This document shows, piece by piece, positions 1 to 8,883 of a stretch of 64,000 bases of DNA. Position 1 is the first letter of the stretch. Each line of letters begins with the position of its first letter. The notes below the pieces were generated by a model, which had not been told where the DNA came from, ran no database searches, and worked only from the letters and a program-made list of their open reading frames with translations. Origin of the DNA: UBA6107 sp034430175. Lineage in GTDB: Bacteria > Chloroflexota > Anaerolineae > Anaerolineales > Anaerolineaceae. Position numbers and translations under genes: made by a program. The stretch spans positions 1 through 64,000 of the forward strand of contig DAOUFI010000004.1 of NCBI GenBank assembly GCA_034430175.1, in the 5' to 3' direction.

Positions 1-609
1 AAGGCTGTGGAAGCCTTGCCCGCCGCCGTGGAAAAGATACATGGCAACGTGGACGGTCTGATCAACAATGCCGGCATCATCCAGCCTTTCGTGCGGTTGA
101 ACGACCTGACTTATGAACAGATCGAACGCACGATGAACGTGAACTTCACCGGTATGCTTTACATGACCAAGACGTTCCTCCCCATTTTGCTAAAACGTCC
201 CGAAGCCCACATTGTCAATATCTCCAGCATGGGTGGCTTTTTACCGGTGCCCGGGCAAACACTCTATGGCGCTTCAAAAGCCGCAGTTAAATTATTGACT
301 GAAGGATTAAATTCCGAACTGCTCAACACCAACGTCCATGTAACGATCGTCTTCCCCGGTGCCATTGCCACCAATATTTCCGTCAACTCGGGTGTGGTGA
401 CCCAGGAACAGGCTGCCAAGATGGACACCGGAAAAATGAAGATGACCTTGCCCAATGACGCGGCTCGCATCATCCTCGATGGCATTGAAAAGAACGCTTA
501 TCGCGTAATGGCCGGAAACGACGCCAAATTTATGGACTTCATCACCCGCCTGGCTCCAAAAGGCGCCGCCAGGTTTATCTATAACCAGATGAAATCTCTC
601 CTCCCCTGA
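1..609 (+). CDS. SDR-family NAD(P)-dependent oxidoreductase, C-terminal part
   Basis: The reading frame is open from the first base, so the gene starts upstream and the N-terminal dinucleotide-binding glycine motif is missing from view. What remains shows the classic short-chain dehydrogenase signatures: the structural NNAG motif near the start, the catalytic serine in VNISSMGG, and the YGASK tyrosine-lysine pair. These proteins reduce or oxidise a carbonyl or hydroxyl group with NAD(P)H in the cytoplasm. The substrate cannot be told from the fragment. The family call is firm. Confidence 0.9.
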   Translation, partial: KAVEALPAAVEKIHGNVDGLINNAGIIQPFVRLNDLTYEQIERTMNVNFTGMLYMTKTFLPILLKRPEAHIVNISSMGGFLPVPGQTLYGASKAAVKLLTEGLNSELLNTNVHVTIVFPGAIATNISVNSGVVTQEQAAKMDTGKMKMTLPNDAARIILDGIEKNAYRVMAGNDAKFMDFITRLAPKGAARFIYNQMKSLLP

Positions 610-628
610 TGCTTCTCCTTATTTCTGC

Positions 629-666
629 AACCGCCAGACCCGCGACTTCCGCGGGTTTGGTGGGTT
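629..666 (+). terminator. hairpin downstream of the SDR gene
   Basis: An inverted repeat with arms around AACCGCCAGACCCGCG and CGCGGGTTTGGTGGGTT lies just after the SDR stop codon. It lacks a clear T-run, so it may be a weak terminator or an mRNA end-stabilising hairpin. Confidence 0.4.
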
Positions 667-750
667 AAATGCCCACATCCCTGCCCAATCACTATATTTG
701 GTTCATTCCACCCGCTGGATGGGCATGGTCAAAAACTGTTATTCATTACT

Positions 751-895
751 AAACCACCTCACCCCCTGCCCCTCTCCATCACAGATGGAGAGGGGTGACC
801 GGTGGTTTTTTGGTATTACACCACCTTTACCTGCTAGCGTTAAAGAAGTTCCCCTCCCCACATCCATGGTGAAGGGTCAGGGGTTAGGTAAAACC
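751..895 (+). repeat. palindromic repeat element, left of the DUF559 gene
   Basis: A nested hairpin runs from AAACCACC (751-758) to GGTGGTTT (801-808), with an inner stem CCCCTCTCCAT / ATGGAGAGGGG (769-795). A T-run follows, so it may also terminate transcription. A looser C-rich/G-rich pair follows at about 823-890. The same CCCCTCTCC / GGAGAGGGG core with a CCTCACCCC flank occurs in the opposite orientation at 1371-1415. Confidence 0.7.
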
Positions 896-1258
896 TTACT
901 TCTGCAACTCCCCCATCATCTCTTCGATTTTCTTTAGAATCCTGTTCTTTACACCATCCATGTCTGATTCCACTTCACCATTCCAGAATCGGATCACTTC
1001 AACATCGATTTCAGCCAGGTTTTCGCTTCTTACTGCATCCTCATTCGCCTGACATTGATGCACCCCACCATCCACTTCGATGGCCAACCTAGCTTGCGCA
1101 CAATAGAAATCAAGGATATATCCGCCCAATGGATGTTGTCGACGAAATTTGTTACCTCCTAACTGTCCCCCTCGGAGTTGTTGCCATAATATCTTTTCAG
1201 CATTAGTCGGGTTTTTACGAAACTCGCGAGCTATTTCGATGGTCTCATTGTTATCCAT
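896..1258 (-). CDS. DUF559 domain protein, Vsr-like endonuclease fold
   Basis: This 120-residue protein matches the DUF559 pattern: PTNAEKILWQQLRGGQLGG, then KFRRQHPLGGYILDF, then AIEVDGGVHQ. The family is related to very-short-patch-repair endonucleases, and the D and E residues of IEVDG fit the nuclease core. It is full length for the family. A GGGGA sequence sits ahead of the ATG. The gene is isolated and bracketed on both sides by the same hairpin repeat in opposite orientations, which suggests that gene and repeats spread or persist together. Its biological role is unknown. Confidence 0.85.
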   Translation of the reverse strand: MDNNETIEIAREFRKNPTNAEKILWQQLRGGQLGGNKFRRQHPLGGYILDFYCAQARLAIEVDGGVHQCQANEDAVRSENLAEIDVEVIRFWNGEVESDMDGVKNRILKKIEEMMGELQK

Positions 1259-1370
1259 ACAGTTCCCCGTGATTAAAACAAATAAATAAGATTTTACTTC
1301 ATAATCAAACCCGGATTTTCCTTATCCTTAATAAATCATTTGAAAAGTATCATTCTCATAAATCAACGAA

Positions 1371-1415
1371 AAGCCCCTCTCCGATTTTCGGAGAGGGGTT
1401 TGGGGTGAGGTAGGG
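1371..1415 (-). repeat. palindromic repeat element, right of the DUF559 gene
   Basis: A stem CCCCTCTCCG / CGGAGAGGGG (1374-1398) is followed by TTTGGGGTGAGG. Read on the minus strand it matches the left copy at 757-795, so the two copies form an inverted pair around the DUF559 gene. Confidence 0.7.
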
Positions 1416-1423
1416 TTTATAGT

Positions 1424-2575
1424 TTATTGAACTACCGGCGGTTCCATGGGAGGTACCGGCGCAACCGGAGCTGCTGCCTCAACCGGAGGCACACTGGCGA
1501 TCACCTTGAACTGGCGGAAGAGCAGGGTATACACGTTCGAGTCGTAGAGGATGTACCAACCGTTGACAAAAGCCAGCGGTGAGAACATGACTGTGAACAG
1601 GAACGGCAGGGCTACCAGGCCAGCGATGACCCACACCAACCACCCGTGTGTGAAGAGGCTGGCAATGCCCAGGCCAATGGCGCCCGGGATGGCGGCCACA
1701 ATGGCACCAGGGATAGCCATGATTAAGTACGCGGGAGTCAGGATGATGAAAGCGACAACAAGGGCGATGCCAAAACCGATACCGATCACTAACATCACCA
1801 ACCAGGTGAGCAGCAGACGGCCAAGATTCTTCTTGAACATAGCCCAGCCATTGGCGAATGCCTGCCCAACCGTCATGCCATCGATGGCGACAAAGCGTGC
1901 CACCAGTTGGCGCAGCAAACCCAGACCGATCATCAAGACCACAAAGAACAAGGTGAGCACAACAAACAACGCGATGAACCATGCCATTCCAGCCCAGGCA
2001 ACGTTGTCAAAACCGCGAGCCTGAAGGACAAGTGAAATGGTCAGGCTCATCAGTACAAGCACATACACAAATGCCGGTACACCAATGAGCAAATCCACCA
2101 GCCACATCCTGAAGGCGCGGCGATTCCAACCAAGCTTCCAACCTTCTTTGAACTTGACCTTGTTCCCGGTGGTTTCGTGTTCATCCACCATACGCATCAC
2201 CGCGGTCTCAGCCGGGTAACGTACCAATGCCAACAACAGCCCGACGATAACGCAAATACCGAACAAGATTGCGAGGGTCCAGAGGATGGTCTGTAAAGCC
2301 CTTTCTGGGCTGGAGAACAACGGCACGATGTGCTGCTGTGCCCATTCTGTCGCCTGAGCAGTCCAGGCGTGGACTTCGTATTGGCCTTCGAAGCGCTGGT
2401 TGAAATTGCTGAATTCATGGCGCGCGTCGTTATAATTGGTGGTGTATCTGCCTTGACCACCAGTACTGCCCCCGCCCGCCCCGGTGAGCGCCAGTAACAA
2501 ACCAAAGATCCAGAGAATTTTATAATTCCACAGAATCTGCCACGCACGTTTTAAGATCTTACCAATGTCAAACAT
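1424..2575 (-). CDS. multi-pass membrane protein of unknown function
   Basis: The 383-residue product has a short amphipathic start (MFDIGKILKRAWQILWNYK), then several long hydrophobic stretches consistent with about six to seven membrane spans, and ends in a Pro/Val/Ala-rich tail. After the first span lies a Gly-rich, probably extracytoplasmic loop. No catalytic motif was recognised. Similar proteins of this build are common in Chloroflexota. Function unknown; the membrane location is the only safe inference. Confidence 0.8.
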   Translation of the reverse strand: MFDIGKILKRAWQILWNYKILWIFGLLLALTGAGGGSTGGQGRYTTNYNDARHEFSNFNQRFEGQYEVHAWTAQATEWAQQHIVPLFSSPERALQTILWTLAILFGICVIVGLLLALVRYPAETAVMRMVDEHETTGNKVKFKEGWKLGWNRRAFRMWLVDLLIGVPAFVYVLVLMSLTISLVLQARGFDNVAWAGMAWFIALFVVLTLFFVVLMIGLGLLRQLVARFVAIDGMTVGQAFANGWAMFKKNLGRLLLTWLVMLVIGIGFGIALVVAFIILTPAYLIMAIPGAIVAAIPGAIGLGIASLFTHGWLVWVIAGLVALPFLFTVMFSPLAFVNGWYILYDSNVYTLLFRQFKVIASVPPVEAAAPVAPVPPMEPPVVQ

Positions 2576-2672
2576 AAAGTTATCCTCTCTCTCTAAAAAC
2601 TTTCATAACTATATACGGAGAAAGGTTGATAAAAGTTGTGAGAAGAGCAGAGAATCGAGAATGAATCAAAAG

Positions 2673-2705
2673 AGAGTCGTCAAACCAATCGGTTTTAACG
2701 ACTCT
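2673..2705 (-). terminator. terminator of tex
   Basis: The stem AGAGTCGT / ACGACTCT has an inner AACC/GGTT pairing and is followed on the minus strand by CTTTT. It lies 20 bp past the tex stop codon. Confidence 0.65.
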
Positions 2706-2726
2706 CCATTCTCTACTCTCAATTCT

Positions 2727-4859
2727 CTAGTTCTTGTCCATCCCCAGGCTGATGCGCCCACGCTCGGGTTCGACCTTGAGAATGCTGACATCAACGATGT
2801 CACCCACTTGCAGAGCCATACCAGCCGGGATCTGGGTGCGGTGAAGCAATCCGTCCTGCTTAACGCCAATGTCAATGAATATGCCAAAATCAACCACATT
2901 GCGGACAGTGCCCTTCATACGCATGCCCACCACAAGGTCCTCCATCTTCAGCACGTCAGAGCGCAGAATGGGCGCGGGGGCATCCTGGCGTGGATCGCGG
3001 CCGGGACGGACAAGCTGTTCGAGAATATCCTGTAAAGTCGGGATTCCACAGCCCACTTCTGCCGCTAACTCCTCAATGGGACGTTTCTGCAATTTTTCAA
3101 TGGCCACCTTGCGCTGCTCCAGAGAGGAATTTACGTCCAAGCCCGCCAGTTTGAGCACAGCCTCAGCAATGGTGTAGCTTTCTGGGTGGATGGCACTGGC
3201 ATCAAGTGGATTCCTGCCATCACGGATACGTAAAAAACCCGCGGATTGTTCATACGCCTTGGGGCCAAGCCCGGGCACCTCGCGGATGGATTCTCGGTCG
3301 ATGAAGGTACCGTTTTCATCACGGTAAGCCACGATACGTTCAGCCAGTTTGGAACCGATGCCCGAGACGTAACTCAGCAAAGCAGGCGACGCGGTATTGA
3401 CATCCACGCCAACACGGTTGACCACGTCTTCCACCACACCGGTGAGCGTTTCGGAGAGAGAATTCTGATCCACATCGTGCTGATACATACCCACACCAAT
3501 GGAGCGCGGATCGATCTTAACCAGTTCAGCCAGTGGATCCTGCACCCGGCGTCCAATGGAAACCGCGCCGCGGATGGAAACATCAAGGTCGGGCATTTCA
3601 GCGCGGGCCAACGGACTGGCTGAATAGACCGAGGCACCAGCCTCGTTGGTGATGATGTATTTCACGCCACTCATTTCTCGGGTCAGCTCGGCGGCCAGTT
3701 GTTCGGTCTCGCGTGAGGCGGTGCCGTTGCCAATAGAGATGAGAGTCACATGATGCTTCTCGATCAGGGCCTTCAACTTGGCCTTGGATTCTTCCCATTG
3801 CTTCTGTGGTACATGAGGGTAGATTGTACCGGTATCGAGCAACTTACCGGTTGGCCCCACCACCGCCACCTTTGTGCCGGTACGAAAGCCGGGATCCAGA
3901 CCGAGAACGGTCTGACCCAGCAGCGGCGGCTGGCCGAGTAGGGCGCGTAGGTTGGCAGCAAAGACCTTGATGGCGTGGGTCTCCCCCACCTCGGTCAGTT
4001 CACGGCGCACGTCTCGCTCGATAGCCGGCAGCAACAGGCGTTCAGCCGCGTCTGCGATGGCCAGTTCCAGCTCACCGCAGAACGGCGAGCGCAGGTCGGG
4101 GCGGAAATAATCGACGATCGACCCCTTCCAATCCTTTTGCTCGATGGTCACCTTCACGCGTAACACCTTTTCGGTTTCGCCGCGGTTGATGGCTAAAATC
4201 TGGTGCGGGCGCAGCTTGTTCACCTGTGAGGAAAATTCATAATATGTTTCGTAGACAGCCTTCTCGTCCACGGCGTCTTCGATCTTCTCCACCGTCAGCA
4301 TACCAAACTGCATTGCCTTGCGGCGGGTGGAAGCGCGCACTTCGGCGTGGTCGCTGATGGTTTCGGCAGCGATGTCGCGGGCGCCAGCCAGGGCGTCTTC
4401 AATGGTAGTTACCTGTTCATTGAGATAACCCGAGGCCATTTTTGCAGCGTCTCCGGGGGTGCGAGCCTGGGTAAGGATCATGTCCGCCAGACCCTGCAAT
4501 CCTTTTTCACGGGCAATGCTGGCGCGGGTACGGCGTTTGGGTTTGTACGGCGCGTAAAGATCTTCGAGCGCGGTCATGTTATCAGCAGTTTGGAACTTTT
4601 CCAGCAGTTCTGGGGTCATCTTGCCCTGCTCTTCCACAGAGGCAATGACGGTGGCGCGGCGTTCTTCGAGGGCGCGGCCTTTCTCAAGCAGCGACTGAAT
4701 CTGGCGCAATTGTTCCTCATCGAGGGTGCCGGTGGCTTCCTTACGGTAACGGGCAATGAAAGGGATGGTGGCGCCTTCGTCGAACAATGATATGGCAGCC
4801 TCCACCTGGGAGGGGCGCAGCGAGAGCGCCTGTGCAATGGACTTGGCAAAATCGGGCAT
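2727..4859 (-). CDS. tex: Tex-family RNA-binding transcription accessory protein
   Basis: The 710-residue protein has the full Tex order: a helical N-terminal region, a YqgF/RNase H-like domain (LGLDPGFRTGTKVAVV, about residues 325-440), helix-hairpin-helix repeats (VSGIGSKLAERIVAYR and REVPGLGPKAYEQ), and a C-terminal S1 RNA-binding domain (GTVRNVVDFGIFIDIGV). Tex binds RNA and the transcription machinery and affects expression and stress tolerance. The start is supported by AGGA eight bases ahead of the ATG. Length is normal for the family. It stands alone on this strand. Confidence 0.95.
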   Translation of the reverse strand: MPDFAKSIAQALSLRPSQVEAAISLFDEGATIPFIARYRKEATGTLDEEQLRQIQSLLEKGRALEERRATVIASVEEQGKMTPELLEKFQTADNMTALEDLYAPYKPKRRTRASIAREKGLQGLADMILTQARTPGDAAKMASGYLNEQVTTIEDALAGARDIAAETISDHAEVRASTRRKAMQFGMLTVEKIEDAVDEKAVYETYYEFSSQVNKLRPHQILAINRGETEKVLRVKVTIEQKDWKGSIVDYFRPDLRSPFCGELELAIADAAERLLLPAIERDVRRELTEVGETHAIKVFAANLRALLGQPPLLGQTVLGLDPGFRTGTKVAVVGPTGKLLDTGTIYPHVPQKQWEESKAKLKALIEKHHVTLISIGNGTASRETEQLAAELTREMSGVKYIITNEAGASVYSASPLARAEMPDLDVSIRGAVSIGRRVQDPLAELVKIDPRSIGVGMYQHDVDQNSLSETLTGVVEDVVNRVGVDVNTASPALLSYVSGIGSKLAERIVAYRDENGTFIDRESIREVPGLGPKAYEQSAGFLRIRDGRNPLDASAIHPESYTIAEAVLKLAGLDVNSSLEQRKVAIEKLQKRPIEELAAEVGCGIPTLQDILEQLVRPGRDPRQDAPAPILRSDVLKMEDLVVGMRMKGTVRNVVDFGIFIDIGVKQDGLLHRTQIPAGMALQVGDIVDVSILKVEPERGRISLGMDKN

Positions 4860-5400
4860 GGAAAGTTCCTGTGGTAGTAAGGTGAGTTATCGATAAAGCG
4901 TTGGTATTCTACCACACGCTTCCGGAATCAACTTTATGTTGTTCCCTCTTTGGAATTGCGGAACGTACCCTGATGTGAACATATCACACGTGAAGACGCG
5001 GAGAACGCAGAGCTTTTTATAGGGTGTGCCCCTGCTCTTGGGGCGCACCGCTTTCGTGGAGCATTTTGAATAATGTCGAACCTCCAGATGTGTCTTCTTA
5101 AAATTTTCCAATGGATGGAGGTACAACCTACGCATAAATACGAAAATTCCGAATGAAGCCAATGCCTATCAAATTTCAACCAGGTGCAAGATGATCGCCT
5201 GCTCCTTTATCTTTCCGCTCCAAGAGTATATCTTTGATGGGGACTTTCTCAATCATAACGCGAAAAAGGATTTATAATTTACTCACTTTATTTGTTGCAA
5301 ATTGAGAATAAACTATTATGATCGGGGACAAGAAACAGTTTGTGATCTGAAATAATCCAACAATGATCATCTCATCTACATATTACACAGGAGAAAAACA
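4860..5400. other. intergenic stretch with a hairpin repeat
   Basis: No convincing gene is present; the short minus-strand frames lack ribosome binding sites and family likeness. It holds a hairpin GGTGTGCCCC / GGGGCGCACC (5023-5049) that recurs, inverted, at 61860-61886. The last 150 bases are AT-rich and probably hold the promoter of the secreted-protein gene at 5401. Confidence 0.5.
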
Positions 5401-6249
5401 ATGAAGAAAGGTTTGTCAGCAAGTTTAGGGTTTGTACTTGTGCTGTCAATGCTTCTGGCGACAACCGGCAAGGTTATTGCCGCGCCATTAAACGGCGGAC
5501 CGAGTATCTCCCCATCATCGGGTGGCGGAACAGCTACCCTGACCATGGTCCCGCTCTCCAAACTGCCCGGCACCGAGGCTAATGGCGCCGGTAACCTGTT
5601 TCCGCAGGGGCACGCCAGCGGCGATATGGCTTTCAGCGGTGATGGTGTACAGGTAAGTGGCTTGGTGGGTTACGCCACATTAAGCCTGCCCCTGGCTAAT
5701 TATGCTCAGGGCTGGAACGGAAGCATCTACCAGTGGCTGAACAACACCTGGGTCAAACTGCCCTCCACCGTAACTCAGGACGCAGAAAGTTCCAACGGCA
5801 CCGCCTCAGCCACCATTTATTCCGACGGCATCTACGCCCTCATCGTGGAATTCAAGCTGCCCGATGAAGTGGCAAAGAACAATAAATGCCCGAAGGGTGC
5901 TTACCTTGACCCGGCTTACATTGACGGAGAGTCCGGGTTCAGTCTTTTTGGTATCGCCATTGTCGGATATTTCACCAGCGATTACATCGATGCCGGAGAC
6001 ACAGTAACATTTGAGATCATCAATGTTTCTGACGGTTCCGATCTGAGCGGCATCATGTCGGGTTCACTGACTGTCAGTTATTACTACGATGGCTCACCGT
6101 ATACAAGTGCCGGTGTGATCATACTAGATCCAAGCATCTATAGGTATACCTATGAAGTGGAACCCACTTTCACACTTGTGGTACATTATGGCGAGTGTAC
6201 GTTGTCAGCCCGCTTCCCGAAAGATTTCACACCAATGCATATTTCGTAA
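5401..6249 (+). CDS. secreted protein, paralog family copy 1
   Basis: A 282-residue protein with a Sec signal peptide likely cut after KVIA. The mature N-terminus carries a shared block: GGPSISPSSGGGTATL, SKLPGTE, PQGH, GVQVSGLVG, and SATIYSDGIYALIVE. The C-terminal half differs from its paralogs and is rich in aromatic and beta-prone residues. It has the ribosome binding site AGGAG ahead of the ATG. Its relatives are at 7060 and 8884, with a decayed copy at 6593. No known domain was recognised; it is probably an extracellular beta-rich protein. Confidence 0.8.
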   Translation: MKKGLSASLGFVLVLSMLLATTGKVIAAPLNGGPSISPSSGGGTATLTMVPLSKLPGTEANGAGNLFPQGHASGDMAFSGDGVQVSGLVGYATLSLPLANYAQGWNGSIYQWLNNTWVKLPSTVTQDAESSNGTASATIYSDGIYALIVEFKLPDEVAKNNKCPKGAYLDPAYIDGESGFSLFGIAIVGYFTSDYIDAGDTVTFEIINVSDGSDLSGIMSGSLTVSYYYDGSPYTSAGVIILDPSIYRYTYEVEPTFTLVVHYGECTLSARFPKDFTPMHIS

Positions 6250-6334
6250 TCAGAATTTCGTATTCCCCTTTACATTAAGCAGGAATATCCGATTCGAGAA
6301 GCTGTTCTCCAAATAATTCAGTCGCAGTAAAGTT

Positions 6335-6366
6335 AAAGACCCTCGCGTAACCGCAAGGGTCTTTTT
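6335..6366 (+). terminator. rho-independent terminator after secreted copy 1
   Basis: The stem AAAGACCCT / AGGGTCTTT is followed by a T-run, 86 bp past the stop codon. Confidence 0.85.
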
Positions 6367-6592
6367 ACCAATGGTGGAAACGCATTCCATTTTGGTATTC
6401 GTTTGAACGAAGATCATTTTTATCTCTATCTTCATGCTGTGAATTTTGAAACACGGAAAAATAGATTGCTTCTATAAGGATTCATCTCGTTTGAATGGGT
6501 CATGGGAAATGGATTTTATATTTTCTTTATTACATTCAACCAGAAATATCCTTTAATCATTTTATTCTAAGATTCTTCAAATTGGGGAAGTA

Positions 6593-6773
6593 ATGAAGAG
6601 ATAAATTCAAGTTTTGAATACTACCTTATTTGTCTTAACCATCCTGCTTTCATCGACCAGTTATGTCATGGCCGCACCATTGAATGGTAGCCTATCGATC
6701 TCTCCATCATCCGGCGGCAAGTATTGCCACCCTGAGCACAATCCTGTTCTCAAAACTCCCCCGCAAGGTTGAT
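6593..6773 (+). pseudogene. decayed copy of the secreted paralog family
   Basis: The stretch starts ATGAAGAGA then TAA, so it is stopped at codon 4. It then aligns base by base with the signal-peptide and SPSSGGG region of the genes at 5401 and 7060. A frameshift occurs in the GGCGGC segment, and homology fades near 6770. It is a 5' remnant of a fourth tandem copy. The following 285 bases to 7059 hold no supported gene, only a stretch (about 6895-6955) resembling the C-rich dispersed repeats. Confidence 0.75.
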
Positions 6774-7059
6774 TATTTTGTCAACCAAAAATTCGGGTGT
6801 TCCTGGATTACATTACTTGATGGGTAAGTTTCATAACCGACTCCTGCAATACTTAACAAAAAGTAGAAGTCGCGTTCAATCAGATGAATTAAGAAGTCGT
6901 TCCAATTTAATCTCCCCTCATTTAATCCTAATGGCGGGTAAGGCGCCACCCAGATTAATTGCTTTCGTGCGCGACGAATCAATTAGAAATACAATATTGA
7001 ACCGCCTTCGAATATTCCCTATAATAAAAGTATCTTAATCTTGGAAAAGGAGGCACCAA

Positions 7060-7902
7060 ATGAAGAAACGAATCCGTGTTTTAATTGCTGTCTTTTTTGT
7101 TCTAACCATTCTTCTTTCATCGACGGGTTTTGTCATCGCGGCTCCTTTGAAAGGTGGCCCGAGCATTTCGCCATCCTCTGGCGGCGGTACGGCCACATTG
7201 ACCACCATCCCGGTCTCCAAGCTGCCCGGTACCGAGGCCAATGCCGCCGGTACCCTCTTCCCACAAGGACATACCAGCGGTGACCTGATGTTCAGCGGCA
7301 GCGGCGTTCAGGTAAGCGGTCTGGTGGGCAGCGCCACACTGAGAATGCCATTGGCTAATTACGCGCAGGGTTGGAATGGCAGCATTTACCAGTGGTTAAA
7401 CGACACTTGGACGAAAATCCCAACCACGGTTAGCCAGAATGAAGAAAGTTTAGACGGTACTGCGGCGGCAACTATCTACTCCGATGGCATTTACGCACTG
7501 ATTGTCACCTACAAGCTACCCGACGAAGAGATGGGCAGATGCAAATCGTACGATTTTGTTGCTCTGCCCGGTGGATATGTCCCAGGTGGAATGTTTTATA
7601 CCGGAGCGGTCATTATCGGAAACTTTAATACCACCAACCTGATTGAAAGATCATTCAATTATAGAGTGATCAGCCTCGATCCTTCGATTACCTTTAGCGG
7701 TGATGTTGCTGGCACTGTTTACGTGCATGATTTCGAAGAGATAGAAGGAGGAGAGGTTGTCGTCTGGCTGGAATTCACCGAGGGAGACGCTCTCGTGGGA
7801 CATAATGGTGAAGGCGACCCCCCGTTCATTTTCAGGGTCTATATCGATGGATGTAAAGTAGATTACGTGGTAACTGAAGGAGGAGAAGGAGAAGGAGACT
7901 AG
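7060..7902 (+). CDS. secreted protein, paralog family copy 2
   Basis: The 280-residue product has a signal peptide ending near FVIA and the same mature block as its neighbours: GGPSISPSSGGGTATL, SKLPGTE, FPQGHTSGDLMFSG, LVGSATLRMPLANYAQGW, and ATIYSDGIYALIV. The C-terminal half is distinct, acidic, and ends in a Gly/Glu repeat. An AAGGAGG ribosome binding site precedes the ATG. It is closest to copy 1 in the shared half. Function unknown; probably extracellular. Confidence 0.8.
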   Translation: MKKRIRVLIAVFFVLTILLSSTGFVIAAPLKGGPSISPSSGGGTATLTTIPVSKLPGTEANAAGTLFPQGHTSGDLMFSGSGVQVSGLVGSATLRMPLANYAQGWNGSIYQWLNDTWTKIPTTVSQNEESLDGTAAATIYSDGIYALIVTYKLPDEEMGRCKSYDFVALPGGYVPGGMFYTGAVIIGNFNTTNLIERSFNYRVISLDPSITFSGDVAGTVYVHDFEEIEGGEVVVWLEFTEGDALVGHNGEGDPPFIFRVYIDGCKVDYVVTEGGEGEGD

Positions 7903-7935
7903 TCATCTACTTTCGCGCCAAAGTTTATTCTTCAC

Positions 7936-7972
7936 AATCGGCTCCAGCCTAAGCGCTGGAGCCGATTCTTTT
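7936..7972 (+). terminator. rho-independent terminator after secreted copy 2
   Basis: A 13-bp perfect stem, AATCGGCTCCAGC / GCTGGAGCCGATT, is followed by CTTTT. Confidence 0.85.
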
Positions 7973-8056
7973 AGAACACTTTGATAATTACGAGAAACGT
8001 AATGTAAGGATTTGCTTTTTATATCGTATGATTGATTGTATAGACAGGAGGTAACC

Positions 8057-8731
8057 ATGAGTTCGCGCAGAAAGACCTTTGTTTTTCTTCTGACTCTGAC
8101 GCTCATTTTCACTGCTGCCTGTTCGATCAGCTTCAATCTAATCAATACACCCGCAACTGACGCTACTCCCAAACCTTCTTCCATCGCTGAGATCGTCGAA
8201 ACCACAGTTGATTCTGAGTTACCAACGATCACTACGGCTCCAACCGCCACTCCCCCCACCTGCCCTGTTCCCGGCAGTGGAGAATTGTTATTCACCCTTG
8301 ATGAAGCCGAAAATTCATTCGCTTTGTGTTTTCTGTATCCATCCGATTTCTCTGCTGGCACAACCATGATCCCGGATTACTACACGATCACGGGGCTTCC
8401 ATACGGTGAGGGGGAGAAAATGCCCGGCTCCATGTCGCTGAGCTTTGCTTCGGCGGGCGGCAAGACGCTGGAACAATTCGCATCGGATACCGTGGCCGCA
8501 CAGGCGCCGGGAATGGGGCTCACCCTTGTGCCGGTCACTCTTGGCGCGGGTATCCCAGCCATCCGCGTGGATGGAATACCCGGTATGGTGGGTACAATCA
8601 CGCTCTTTCTGGTGCACAACGGCACGGCATTCACCCTCACATTCATGCCGAGCGATACCATCCCCGAGGCCACAGCGGATATGCTACGGCTTTATGCTTT
8701 GGTGACCGCCAGTTGGGTTTTTACACGATAA
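8057..8731 (+). CDS. lipoprotein of unknown function
   Basis: The start at 8057 is chosen because AGGAGG lies at 8046 with normal spacing, although the frame is open further upstream. The 224-residue product begins with a lipoprotein signal (LTLIFTAAC), followed by a Thr/Pro/Ala linker typical of Chloroflexota surface lipoproteins. The rest is a small beta-rich domain with no recognised motif. It lies between two members of the secreted paralog family but does not share their sequence. Confidence 0.8.
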   Translation: MSSRRKTFVFLLTLTLIFTAACSISFNLINTPATDATPKPSSIAEIVETTVDSELPTITTAPTATPPTCPVPGSGELLFTLDEAENSFALCFLYPSDFSAGTTMIPDYYTITGLPYGEGEKMPGSMSLSFASAGGKTLEQFASDTVAAQAPGMGLTLVPVTLGAGIPAIRVDGIPGMVGTITLFLVHNGTAFTLTFMPSDTIPEATADMLRLYALVTASWVFTR

Positions 8732-8883
8732 AGGAAAACTGCTTTTTTTAATCACCCGTGGTTATTTATATCTGGACGGCTTCATTAAAAGGGAGCCGTT
8801 TCGATTTTAAGTATATCGTCAGAAACCGGTGCCAGGGAACACCCTATAATGAATCTGACCGTTTTCTGAAAGGAGGATTCAAT

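Noticed and set aside
698..937. 79-residue open frame on the plus strand
   Set aside because: It is formed by the C-rich hairpin repeat and has no ribosome binding site or family likeness.
6769..7038. Open frames on both strands between secreted copies
   Set aside because: No start signals or protein likeness; part of the sequence looks like a degenerate dispersed repeat.
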